Below, piece by piece: positions 25,906 through 33,308 of a DNA stretch of 64,000 bases. The notes below the pieces were generated by a model. That model made no database searches and had not been told where the DNA came from. It was given only the letters and a program-made list of their open reading frames with translations. The stretch's first letter is position 1; every line of letters begins with the position of its first letter. The position numbers and the translations under genes are program-made. This DNA comes from Streptomyces sp. M41(2017). GTDB taxonomy: Bacteria; Actinomycetota; Actinomycetes; Streptomycetales; Streptomycetaceae. Location of the stretch: positions 1,116,001-1,180,000 of the forward strand of contig NZ_MWFK01000002.1 of assembly GCF_002078175.1 (NCBI RefSeq). Reading direction: 5' to 3'.

Positions 25906-26822
25906 GCGGCCACCTCGATCACGATCTTGCCGCGGGCGTGCCCGTCCTCGACGGCGCGCAGTGCCTCGCCGGCGCGGTCGAGCGGGAACGTCCGGGTGAC
26001 GAAGGGGCGCAACGTGCCGTCGGCGGCGAGCCGGCCCACCTCGTCGAGCACGGCCGCCGTACGCGCCCGTTCGACTCCGGTGCCGCCCAACTTCGCGACC
26101 GTCTCGCGGTCCGCGCCGGTGATCAGTTTCGTGACGTCGACCAGCGCGGACGCCGCCTCTTCCAGCGCCTCTCCCCCGACGAGGTCGAACACGCCGTCCA
26201 CGCCGTCCGGCGCCGCGGCGCGCAGCCGCTCCGCGAGGCCGGGCCCCGACGGGACGTGCACCGCGCCGAGCGACTCGACGAAGTCCTTCTTGCCCGCGCT
26301 CGCGACCCCGACGACACGCAGCCCCGCGTCCCGCGCGATCTGCACGGCAGCCACACCCACTCCACCGCCCGCTCCGGTGATCAGCAGGGTGGCGCCCTCG
26401 GGAAGGCCGAGCTGACGGATGCCGTCGTACGCGGTCGCCGCCGCGACGGGCAGCGCCGCCGCGTCCGTGAACGACAGGCCGGCGGGCTTGCGGGCGGTGA
26501 CGGCGACAGGCAGCAGGGCGTACTCGGCGTATCCGCCGTCCACCGGGTTGCCGAAGACCTCGTCCCCGACGGCGAACCCGGTCACGCCGGCGCCGGTCTC
26601 CACGACGACTCCCGCGACCTCGTTGCCGAAGACGGCGGGCAGCGGGCGCGGCTCGCCGCCGGGACGGCGGTGCCCGGTGCGCTGCTTCCAGTCGACGGGG
26701 TTCACACCGGCGGCGCGCACCGCGACGAGGACCTCGCCGGGTCCGGGGCTCGGCCGGTCCCGCTCCACCAGGGCCTCGGCCTCCGGGCCCCCGTAGCGGG
26801 TGAAGACGTACGCCTTGGGCAT
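25902..26822 (-). CDS. Zinc-free NADP-dependent oxidoreductase (quinone oxidoreductase type)
   Basis: 306-residue medium-chain dehydrogenase without structural zinc. The GroES-like part contains AAGVNPVDWKQRTG and VFGNEVAGVV, and the cofactor fold carries LLITGAGGGVGVAAVQIARDAG. Members reduce quinones or enones with NADPH. GGGAG lies before the ATG at 26822. It is the first gene of a two-gene unit with the GNAT gene. Confidence 0.9.
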   Translation of the reverse strand: MPKAYVFTRYGGPEAEALVERDRPSPGPGEVLVAVRAAGVNPVDWKQRTGHRRPGGEPRPLPAVFGNEVAGVVVETGAGVTGFAVGDEVFGNPVDGGYAEYALLPVAVTARKPAGLSFTDAAALPVAAATAYDGIRQLGLPEGATLLITGAGGGVGVAAVQIARDAGLRVVGVASAGKKDFVESLGAVHVPSGPGLAERLRAAAPDGVDGVFDLVGGEALEEAASALVDVTKLITGADRETVAKLGGTGVERARTAAVLDEVGRLAADGTLRPFVTRTFPLDRAGEALRAVEDGHARGKIVIEVAA

Positions 26823-27050
26823 CTGCTCCCTCACTCTCCCTCGCTGTCGTCACCGGTCGCCGCGGCCCGCTCACCCGGTGTGGGTGTACGGGCCACCGGA
26901 GTCGGCTTCAGCAGCAAGGATGATCGCGGCGCGGCTATTCCCGGCCGCCGGGAGAGTTCATACGGCCGCAATGATCAGCACGCCGCCAGGACGCGGCGCG
27001 AGGAGGAGCGGTGGGCCCGCTCGCGTCCCGAGCGGGCCCCGGCGAGGGCT

Positions 27051-27950
27051 TCACGCGTGCGGAACGATCACGACCGGGCAGGTGACGTGGTGGATCAGGG
27101 TCTGTACGGCGTGGCCCAGCCGCTCGCCCGCGCGGCGGCCGACCACCAGCAGCCCGGCCCCGGTGCAGGCGCTCAGGAGGTGGTGGCCGGAGCGTCCCCG
27201 GACGACCTGCTCCGCGACCGGCGTGTCCGGGAACCGGCGGCGCCACGGCCGCAGGACGCCCGCCAGGGTGTGCCGCCGGGCGTCCTCCTCGTCGGGCGCG
27301 TCACCGGACGCACCGGCGCTCGTGGCGTCGTCCCGCGTGAGCGGCGTCCAGGCGTGCACCACGTGCAGGGGAGCCCCGCGGACGGCCGCGGTGTCGAAGG
27401 CATGGCCGATCAACCGGTCGGCGGGGCGCTCCAGGCCGAGGCCGAGGACCACGGGACGGTAGGCCGCGGCGCTCGGAGAGGCACCCGCGGGCACGGGAAC
27501 CCGTTCGTCCCCGGGGAGTTCACCCGCGGGCACGAGGACCACCGGGCGTTCGGCGCCCGCGGCGACGGCCAGGGCGACGGACCCGGCCGGGAAGCCGGCG
27601 GCGCCCGTGTGGTCGGTGTGGCCGCGGGAGCCGAGCACGAGTGTCTGCGACACGGCGGCCGCCTCGATGAGCGCGGGGACGACCGCCGTCTCGGCGCCCC
27701 GCGCGACGATGTCCAACGCGGGGTGGGCGTAGGAGAGCTGGATGGCCGCGCGGTCGAGCGGGGACCTCGTCCGGCCGGCCGGCACGTCGACGTCCGGGAC
27801 GCGCACGGGCACGTGCGGCCGTGGACTCGCGTGCAGCAGGCGCAGCGGGAGCCGGCGGCGTCCGGCTTCGCGGGCCGCCCAGTCGGCCGCGTCCAGACTG
27901 GCTCGCGATCCGTCGATCCCCACGGTGATGGTGCGAGTGCCGGGGTTCAT
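27051..27950 (-). CDS. Universal stress protein, two Usp domains
   Basis: 299 residues with tandem Usp domains (about 5-145 and 160-297). The first has ITVGIDGSRASLDAADWAAREA and the nucleotide loop VLGSRGHTDHTGAAGFPAGSVALAVA; the second has GRSGHHLLSACTGAGLLVVGRRA. It is divergent from a Rv1733c-like membrane protein, a pairing typical of dormancy and low-oxygen regulons in actinobacteria. GAGAGG lies before the ATG. Confidence 0.93.
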   Translation of the reverse strand: MNPGTRTITVGIDGSRASLDAADWAAREAGRRRLPLRLLHASPRPHVPVRVPDVDVPAGRTRSPLDRAAIQLSYAHPALDIVARGAETAVVPALIEAAAVSQTLVLGSRGHTDHTGAAGFPAGSVALAVAAGAERPVVLVPAGELPGDERVPVPAGASPSAAAYRPVVLGLGLERPADRLIGHAFDTAAVRGAPLHVVHAWTPLTRDDATSAGASGDAPDEEDARRHTLAGVLRPWRRRFPDTPVAEQVVRGRSGHHLLSACTGAGLLVVGRRAGERLGHAVQTLIHHVTCPVVIVPHA

Positions 27951-28303
27951 TCTGCTGCCTCTCGTCTCTGGTCGTTCGAGGTGGCCGGTCGGCGTCCCTC
28001 ACACCGGAGTCGGGCGCATGAGCCGGTCCGCCGACGGGCAGGTGTATCCGGCCGACGGCGGGGCAGCCGGGTTGCACCGGGTGTCTCGGCGGAGGCGGCC
28101 GGAGTCACGTCATCGGGGCTCCTGTTCGCCGACTCGGTGGTACGCGGGTTCCACGGCGGGCGCGGATCAGTCGTACGGCGTCGTAATCGGCGCGGTGATG
28201 GACTTCCGGCACCGGGCGCGGTAGGCCGGGAGAGGTCTTCCGGCGCGGTGCGGGGTCTGTTCGGCCGGGCGTCCGTGGCGGCGCACGGCAGTGAGGAGGG
28301 GAC
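27951..28303. other. Intergenic region between the stress-protein and Rv1733c-like genes
   Basis: 353 bases with no supportable gene. TGGACTTCCGGCACC near 28199 resembles half of a DevR/OsdR dormancy box, but the other half is poor. GAGGAGGGG ahead of 28304 is the ribosome-binding site of the right-hand gene. Confidence 0.35.
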
Positions 28304-28888
28304 ATGCGAACCCGGGTGCTCGGCTGGCGCTGGCGGCGCAACTCCCTGAGGCGCCGGTCCGACGTCGTCGAGGCATGGTGCGTGCTGGTCGTCGGCGTTC
28401 TGCTGCTGGTCGGCGCACCGCTGGCCGGGGCGGCGGCGGGATGGTGGACGTACGACGTGGCCCACGCCGAGGCGACCGCACAGCGCGCCACGCTGCACCG
28501 GGTCCGCGCCGTCCTCGTGGACGACACACCGGCGGCGGTGCCCGCGACGCCGGGGGGCATCCAGCGCTCCTTCCCCGCCCTGGTCCGCTGGACCGCGACG
28601 GACGGACAGGTGCGGACGGACCTCGTGCGGGTGCCCTCGGGCGTGCGGGGCGGTGCGCGCATCGACGTCTGGACGGACGCCCGGGACCGGATCGTGCGCG
28701 CGCCGTCGAGTACATCCGTGATCTGGCAACGTGCCCTGGCCGTGGGCCTGTTCACCGCCCTGGGTACGGTCCTCGCCCTCCTCGTCACCCGGCTCTGCGT
28801 GCGCCGGTCCGTCGATCGCAGACGGCTCGACCAGTGGGCGCGCGACTGGGCGCTGACCGAACCCGGGTGGACGCGGCGCACGGCCTGA
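28304..28888 (+). CDS. Rv1733c-family membrane protein
   Basis: 194 residues. Two transmembrane helices (about 23-47 and 144-166) flank an extracytoplasmic domain of about 95 residues; the N-terminus is very basic (RWRRNSLRRRSDVVE) and the C-terminal tail ends in RRLDQWARDWALTEPGW. This matches the conserved membrane family of Mycobacterium tuberculosis Rv1733c, a dormancy-regulon protein of unknown function. GAGGAGGGG precedes the ATG. The divergent universal stress protein supports a role in redox or hypoxia stress. Confidence 0.87.
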   Translation: MRTRVLGWRWRRNSLRRRSDVVEAWCVLVVGVLLLVGAPLAGAAAGWWTYDVAHAEATAQRATLHRVRAVLVDDTPAAVPATPGGIQRSFPALVRWTATDGQVRTDLVRVPSGVRGGARIDVWTDARDRIVRAPSSTSVIWQRALAVGLFTALGTVLALLVTRLCVRRSVDRRRLDQWARDWALTEPGWTRRTA

Positions 28889-29021
28889 CCTGTGGCTCCC
28901 GGAGGCCCGAGCCGGGCCGGACCGGCGGGAGTGCCGCCTCCCGGGGAAGCCGTGGCTGGCCCCCGAGGCCGCACGTACGGTGTGATCACCCCGCATCCCG
29001 TACGCCGAAAGGTGGTCCTCG

Positions 29022-29987
29022 ATGGCCTTGTTCGACCTCCCCCTCGACGAACTCCGCGCCTACCGCAGCACGTCCGCGGAGCCCGAGGACTTCGACGCCT
29101 TCTGGGCCCAGACGCTCCAGGAGGCGAGGGAGCACGAACTCGCCGCGCGTTTCGAGCCGGTGGAGACCCCGCTCACGACCGTGCGGACCTTCGACGTCGC
29201 GTTCGCCGGGTTCGGCGGGCATCCGGTCAAGGGCTGGCTGACCGTGCCGTCCGGGGCGGACGCGCCGCTGCCGACGGTCGTCGAGTTCGTCGGGTACGGC
29301 GGCGGGCGCGGGCTCGCGCACACCCACCTGCTGTGGGCCTCGGCCGGATACGCGCACTTCGTGATGGACACCCGGGGTCAGGCCAGCGCCTGGGGCGGCG
29401 GCGGGACTCCGGACCCGGTGGGCAGTGCTCCCGCCTTCCCGGGCTTCATGACACGCGGGGTCGAGGACCCCGAGACGTATTACTACCGCCGTCTGTTCAC
29501 CGACGCGGTGCGGGCCGTGGAGGCGGCCCGTTCGCATCCGCTGGTCGACAGGGCGCGGGTCGCGGCGCTGGGCGGCAGCCAGGGCGGGGGCATCGCGATC
29601 GCGGCCGGGGGCCTCGTGCCGGACCTCGCCGCGGTACTGCCCGACGTGCCGTTCCTGTGCGACTTCCCGCGGGCCACGGTGGTCACGGACCGCTCGCCGT
29701 ACCGGGAGATCGGCAACTACCTGAAGACCCATCGCGGGCGCACCGGACAGGTGTTGCGCACGCTGTCGTACTTCGACGGGGTGCACTTCGCCGCACGCGG
29801 CCGGGCGCCCGCGCTGTTCTCGGTGGCCCTGGAGGACCAGACCTGCCCGCCGTCGACGGTCTTCGCCGCGTACAACTCCTGGGCGGGCGGGGAGAAGCGG
29901 ATCGAGGTGTACGACTTCAACGACCACGAGGGCGGCGGCCCCTACCAGCAGGCGGCCCAGCTCGACTGGCTCCCCGCACACATCTGA
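29022..29987 (+). CDS. CE7 acetylxylan esterase / cephalosporin-C deacetylase
   Basis: 321 residues, the normal CE7 length. The nucleophile motif is ALGGSQGGGIAIA, the acid lies in VALEDQTCPPST and the histidine in NDHEGGGPYQQ; the oxyanion Tyr is in FVGYGGGRG. CE7 enzymes are cytoplasmic hexamers that deacetylate xylo-oligosaccharides and cephalosporin C. There is no signal peptide, which fits. AAAGGTGG precedes the ATG. No xylan genes are adjacent. Confidence 0.92.
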   Translation: MALFDLPLDELRAYRSTSAEPEDFDAFWAQTLQEAREHELAARFEPVETPLTTVRTFDVAFAGFGGHPVKGWLTVPSGADAPLPTVVEFVGYGGGRGLAHTHLLWASAGYAHFVMDTRGQASAWGGGGTPDPVGSAPAFPGFMTRGVEDPETYYYRRLFTDAVRAVEAARSHPLVDRARVAALGGSQGGGIAIAAGGLVPDLAAVLPDVPFLCDFPRATVVTDRSPYREIGNYLKTHRGRTGQVLRTLSYFDGVHFAARGRAPALFSVALEDQTCPPSTVFAAYNSWAGGEKRIEVYDFNDHEGGGPYQQAAQLDWLPAHI

Positions 29988-30124
29988 ACCGGGCGCGGGG
30001 ACGGGCGCGGCGGCCGGGGTGGCGTCCGTCCGTCGCGCGTCTTCCCTCCAGTCCGACCAGTCGGTACGTTCAACGGGCCCGAACCCGCCCCCCGGTTCAC
30101 CCGCGGACGCCCCTCGGAGAACTC

Positions 30125-31324
30125 ATGCCCCAGCCGGTCCCCCCGATCGACGGCCACTGCGATCCCCGCTTCTCGGCGGTACGGACCGCGTTCGAGGAGA
30201 ACTTCCGCGACCGCGACGAGTTGGGCGCCGCCGTGTCCGTGAGGCTCGGCGGGGAGACCGTCGTGGACCTGTGGGGCGGCTGGGCCGACGCGGCCCGCAC
30301 CCGAGCGTGGGAGCGGGAGACGCTGGTCAACGTCTGGTCGACCTCGAAGGGGCCGACCGCGCTGTGCGCCCACCTTCTCGCCGACCGGGGACTCCTGGAC
30401 CTCGACGCCCCGGTGGCCGTGTACTGGCCGGAGTTCGCGGCGGCGGGCAAGGAGGACGTCCTCGTACGGCATCTGCTGTCGCACCGGGCCGGGCTGTCGG
30501 GGCTGCGCGAGCCGCACTCGTTCGCGCAGCTCTGCGACTGGGAGCTGACCGTGGGGCGGCTCGCCGCGCAGGAACCGTGGTGGGAGCCGGGGACCCGGTC
30601 CGGCTATCACGCGCTGACGTTCGGGTTCCTGGTCGGCGAGGTGGTACGCCGGGTGTCGGGGCTGCTGCCCGGCGCGTTCCTGGAGCGGGAGGTGACGGGG
30701 CCGCTCGGGATCGACTTCACGATCGGGCTGCCCGAGAAGGAGGCCGGGCGAGCCGCGGAGCTGGTGCATCCGCGGGCCGCCTCCGTCAGTGAACAGGCTG
30801 CGGTTCTCTCCCAGTTGGCGCCCGCCGCGCTGGCGGCCCTCACCAACCCGGCGGTCGGCGCCGCCGAGGCGAACACCGCGCGGTGGCGGGCGGCCGAGAT
30901 ACCGGCCGCGAACGGCCACGGCACGGCCCGGGCGGTCGCCGCTCTGTACGGGATTTTCGCGTCGAAGGGCGCCCACGGCTCCCGGCAGGTGCTGACCCCG
31001 GCGGCGGCCGAACGGGTGCGCGAAGGACAGGGCGGCTGCGTCGACCTCGTGCTGGGGGCGGGGTTCGCGCACGAGACGGAGGTGGGGCTCGGGTTGTGGC
31101 TGAGCGGGGCCAACGGCTCGTACGGTCCGAACCCGAGGGCTTTCGGACACGACGGGTTCGGGGGCTCCTGCGGGCTCGCCGACCCGGAGGCGGGCGTGTC
31201 ATTGGGGTACGTGATGAACCGCATGGGCCCGCACATCGCAGACGACCCAAGGAAGTCCGCCCTTGTCGACGCGCTGTACAACGCGCTCGGAGGGTCTCCC
31301 GTGCGGTCCGGCGACGCGGACTGA
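30125..31324 (+). CDS. Serine beta-lactamase-like esterase (EstB type)
   Basis: 399 residues of the class C beta-lactamase/esterase family. The catalytic SxxK is STSK in NVWSTSKGPTALCAHLL, and Tyr in SGYHALTFGFLVGEVV takes the place of the YxN tyrosine. HDGFGGSCGLADPEAG near the end corresponds to the third motif region. There is no signal peptide, so it is a cytoplasmic esterase or peptidase rather than a resistance enzyme. The ATG at 30125 begins the family-like N-terminus. Confidence 0.88.
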   Translation: MPQPVPPIDGHCDPRFSAVRTAFEENFRDRDELGAAVSVRLGGETVVDLWGGWADAARTRAWERETLVNVWSTSKGPTALCAHLLADRGLLDLDAPVAVYWPEFAAAGKEDVLVRHLLSHRAGLSGLREPHSFAQLCDWELTVGRLAAQEPWWEPGTRSGYHALTFGFLVGEVVRRVSGLLPGAFLEREVTGPLGIDFTIGLPEKEAGRAAELVHPRAASVSEQAAVLSQLAPAALAALTNPAVGAAEANTARWRAAEIPAANGHGTARAVAALYGIFASKGAHGSRQVLTPAAAERVREGQGGCVDLVLGAGFAHETEVGLGLWLSGANGSYGPNPRAFGHDGFGGSCGLADPEAGVSLGYVMNRMGPHIADDPRKSALVDALYNALGGSPVRSGDAD

Positions 31325-31355
31325 AACCGGCCGAAGTCTCCGGCCGCTCTTTCCA

Positions 31356-31371
31356 AGTGGTTTAGACCAAT
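31356..31371. promoter_or_regulatory. DasR-like operator before the GntR gene
   Basis: AGTGGTTTAGACCAAT matches 13 of 16 positions of ACTGGTCTAGACCACT, the DasR-responsive element. It lies 65 bases before the GntR start, so it may be the autoregulatory site of that UTRA-type regulator or a DasR site. Confidence 0.6.
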
Positions 31372-31435
31372 GCTAGATGTGGTGGCGCAATGAGCCCGCA
31401 CGGCTACGTCGAGTCACCACACAGGAGGCGCGGAC

Positions 31436-32158
31436 ATGGCCCGCACCACCCACACGTCCGACCACGAACCGCTCTACGCCCGCGTCGCCACGCAGCTGCT
31501 CGGCGAGCTGCGCGACGGGTCCGTTCCGCCCGGCGAACGCCTCCCGGCGGAGCGGGAGTTGGCCGCCCGGTTCGGCGTCAGCCGGGAGACCGTACGGCAG
31601 GCCCTGCAGTTGCTGCGGCGCAGCGGCCAGGTCTCCACCGACCGGCGCGGCAGCCACGCGACCCTGTCCGGGGGGCCCGCCGAACCCGTACCGTCCCTCG
31701 ACTTCCCTGTCGGAGCGCACACCGGTCAGCCCTGCGCGCGCCGCCGGACCTCGGTGACCTGGGAGACTCCCCCGCCCGAGCACGCGAAGGCCCTCGGACT
31801 CGCCCCGCGGCGCGCCACGTTGGTCCACCGCTACGAGTCGGCCGCCCCGGACGGCAGCGGGCTGCGGACGGCCGTCACGTCCTTCTCCGCGATCGCCGTG
31901 TCCGAGGTCGAGGAGCTGGCCCGCTACCGCGACCGCGCGGACGGCCACGCCTCGGCCCAGCTGTCGCGCGCCTACGACTGGATGCGCAAGGCGGGCCTGA
32001 CCCTGCACCACCGGGACGCCATCACCCGCCTCCCCCAGTCCGTCCGGGTCACGCGGCGCGTGCACGACCAGTACGACCGCCCGCTGGAGATCACCGACCT
32101 CACCGTGGACGCCCAACAGGACGCTCTCGTCTACGAGTTCACGCTGCCGGCCGCCTGA
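31436..32158 (+). CDS. GntR-family regulator, HutC/UTRA subfamily
   Basis: 240 residues. The winged helix (about 10-75) has LPAERELAARFGVSRETVRQALQLLRRSGQV, and the C-terminal UTRA ligand domain spans about 90-238 (RRATLVHRYESAAPDG, PLEITDLTVDAQQDALVYEF). HutC/UTRA proteins sense small effectors such as sugars phosphates or histidine products. AGGAGG lies eight bases before the ATG. The gene has no obvious co-transcribed partner and overlaps the 3' end of the convergent methyltransferase gene by 28 bases. Confidence 0.92.
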   Translation: MARTTHTSDHEPLYARVATQLLGELRDGSVPPGERLPAERELAARFGVSRETVRQALQLLRRSGQVSTDRRGSHATLSGGPAEPVPSLDFPVGAHTGQPCARRRTSVTWETPPPEHAKALGLAPRRATLVHRYESAAPDGSGLRTAVTSFSAIAVSEVEELARYRDRADGHASAQLSRAYDWMRKAGLTLHHRDAITRLPQSVRVTRRVHDQYDRPLEITDLTVDAQQDALVYEFTLPAA

Positions 32159-32970
32159 TGGACCGCGGGGTCCCCGGGGCCCTCGCCCCGGGGACCCGTC
32201 GCGCCGGGCCGGGTGGCCACGACCATCCGGGCCCGCGGGGCGCCGTCCTTCCGGCGGCCGAACTCGGGCAGCGCGTGCAGTTCCGTCCGGAACCCGGCCC
32301 GCGCCAGCTCGCGTCGCACGTCCGCGAGCCGGAACTCCCGGTAGTACATGACGAACGGGGGACGCAGGACGGCGTTGCGCACCCGCATCACCGAGTCGAA
32401 GCCGAGCAGTGCCCAGTACCAGGGCGAGCCGATCCGCGGCGGCGCGGCGACCGGGAAGGCGAAGCGTCCGCCGGGTCGCAGCGCCGCGTGGACCCCGGCG
32501 AACAGGCCCGGCAGTTCGTCCGGAAGGAAGTGCCCGAACGCGCCGAAGCTGACGACCAGGTCGAAGGCGGACCCGAAGGGCAGTGCGCGGGCGTCACCGC
32601 GCACCCAGGAGACGGCGGGCGAACCACTGCCCGGTGCCGCCCCGGACGGAGAGGCGCCGGCGGTGAGCCGCCGGCGTCCGACCGTGAGCATCCCGGCGCT
32701 GATGTCGACGCCGGCCACGCGGTCACGGCACAGCTCCCGCAGGACCTCCATGCCCGCCCCGGTTCCGCAGCACAGGTCGAGTCCCGCGCCGAACGGCCCC
32801 AGCGGTTCCAGCGCCCGCCCCACCGCGTCGAGGATCGTGTCCGGCGTCCGGAACGGTGTGTGGTCGAACTTGGGCGCCAGGAGGTCGTAGCCGTGCTCGA
32901 CGGACGAGAGGGCCTGCACGGTCAGTTCACGGAGGGTGGGACCTTGCGGGGAGAACATCTCGCCGAGCAT
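32131..32970 (-). CDS. Class I SAM-dependent methyltransferase
   Basis: 279 residues. Motif I is GLDLCCGTGAGMEVL, followed by VAGVDISAGML, VRGDARALPFGSAFDLVVSFGAFGHFLP and LRPGGRFAFPV, a typical UbiE/Methyltransf_11-like fold. The last ~20 residues (GATGPRGEGPGDPAV) are encoded by the terminator hairpin of the convergent GntR gene and are probably non-essential. ATG 32970 is used here, but ATG 32958 has TATGCT seven bases upstream and could be a leaderless start. It lies 40 bases after the 64-codon ORF in an apparent sigma-ORF-methyltransferase series. Confidence 0.87.
   Translation of the reverse strand: MLGEMFSPQGPTLRELTVQALSSVEHGYDLLAPKFDHTPFRTPDTILDAVGRALEPLGPFGAGLDLCCGTGAGMEVLRELCRDRVAGVDISAGMLTVGRRRLTAGASPSGAAPGSGSPAVSWVRGDARALPFGSAFDLVVSFGAFGHFLPDELPGLFAGVHAALRPGGRFAFPVAAPPRIGSPWYWALLGFDSVMRVRNAVLRPPFVMYYREFRLADVRRELARAGFRTELHALPEFGRRKDGAPRARMVVATRPGATGPRGEGPGDPAVHQAAGSVNS
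32168..32197 (+). terminator. Hairpin terminator of the GntR gene, inside the methyltransferase gene
   Basis: GGGTCCCCGGGG (32168-32179), loop CCCTCG, CCCCGGGGACCC (32186-32197): a perfect 12-bp stem ten bases after the GntR stop codon and within the last codons of the convergent gene. Confidence 0.75.
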
Positions 32971-33010
32971 AGAGCCACCGGGGCCCGGGCGGCGCGCTCG
33001 TCGGACAGGG

Positions 33011-33205
33011 TCAGCCCCCGAGGCGCAGTCCGGCGAGCCAGATGTCCGGGGCCCCGGGATCCGGCCGCCCCGGCTCCCGGGGCGGGTCCGACGGGAGGGC
33101 GGCACCGGCCCGCGGCCGGGCGTGGCGCGCGAACAGGGCGCGGAGGCTGTTCCGGCCGCCGGCGCGCGGGCCGGTCGGTGGGGTGGTGGTCGGCGATGTG
33201 GTCAT
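33011..33205 (-). CDS. Unrecognised 64-residue protein downstream of an ECF-type promoter
   Basis: I do not recognise this protein. It has a perfect AGGAGG five bases before its ATG and third-position GC of about 92 percent by hand count, both typical of real Streptomyces genes. The N-terminus is Thr/Pro-rich (1-15), the middle is basic (NSLRALFARHARPRAG), and the C-terminus is Pro-rich, ending WLAGLRLGG. No signal peptide or transmembrane helix is seen. It lies between the sigma-factor gene and the methyltransferase gene, 77 bases below the -10 of a promoter nearly identical to that of the YCII operon. It could be a regulatory or substrate peptide; nothing proves it. Confidence 0.6.
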   Translation of the reverse strand: MTTSPTTTPPTGPRAGGRNSLRALFARHARPRAGAALPSDPPREPGRPDPGAPDIWLAGLRLGG

Positions 33206-33238
33206 CGGATCCTCCTGGGGCGTCGGGTGGTCGGTGCC

Positions 33239-33270
33239 GACACCTCCCGGCCGACGGCGCGCGAGGTGTC
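33239..33270 (-). promoter_or_regulatory. Leader hairpin before the 64-codon ORF
   Basis: GACACCTC (33239-33246) pairs perfectly with GAGGTGTC (33263-33270) around a 16-base GC-rich loop. It lies between the ECF-type promoter and the start codon, and could be an attenuator or the end of the sigma message. Confidence 0.5.
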
Positions 33271-33281
33271 CTCATCCCACC

Positions 33282-33308
33282 GACGAAGGGGCCCTAGGCG
33301 GATCGACA
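33282..33308 (-). promoter_or_regulatory. Second ECF42-type promoter, facing the 64-codon ORF
   Basis: TGTCGA (33308-33303), 17-base spacer, CGTC (33285-33282). The -35 box lies in the last codons of the sigma gene. Over 40 bases it matches the promoter of the YCII operon at 30 positions, with the same spacing. TGTCGA and CGTC are the elements reported for ECF42 promoters in Streptomyces. Confidence 0.65.
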
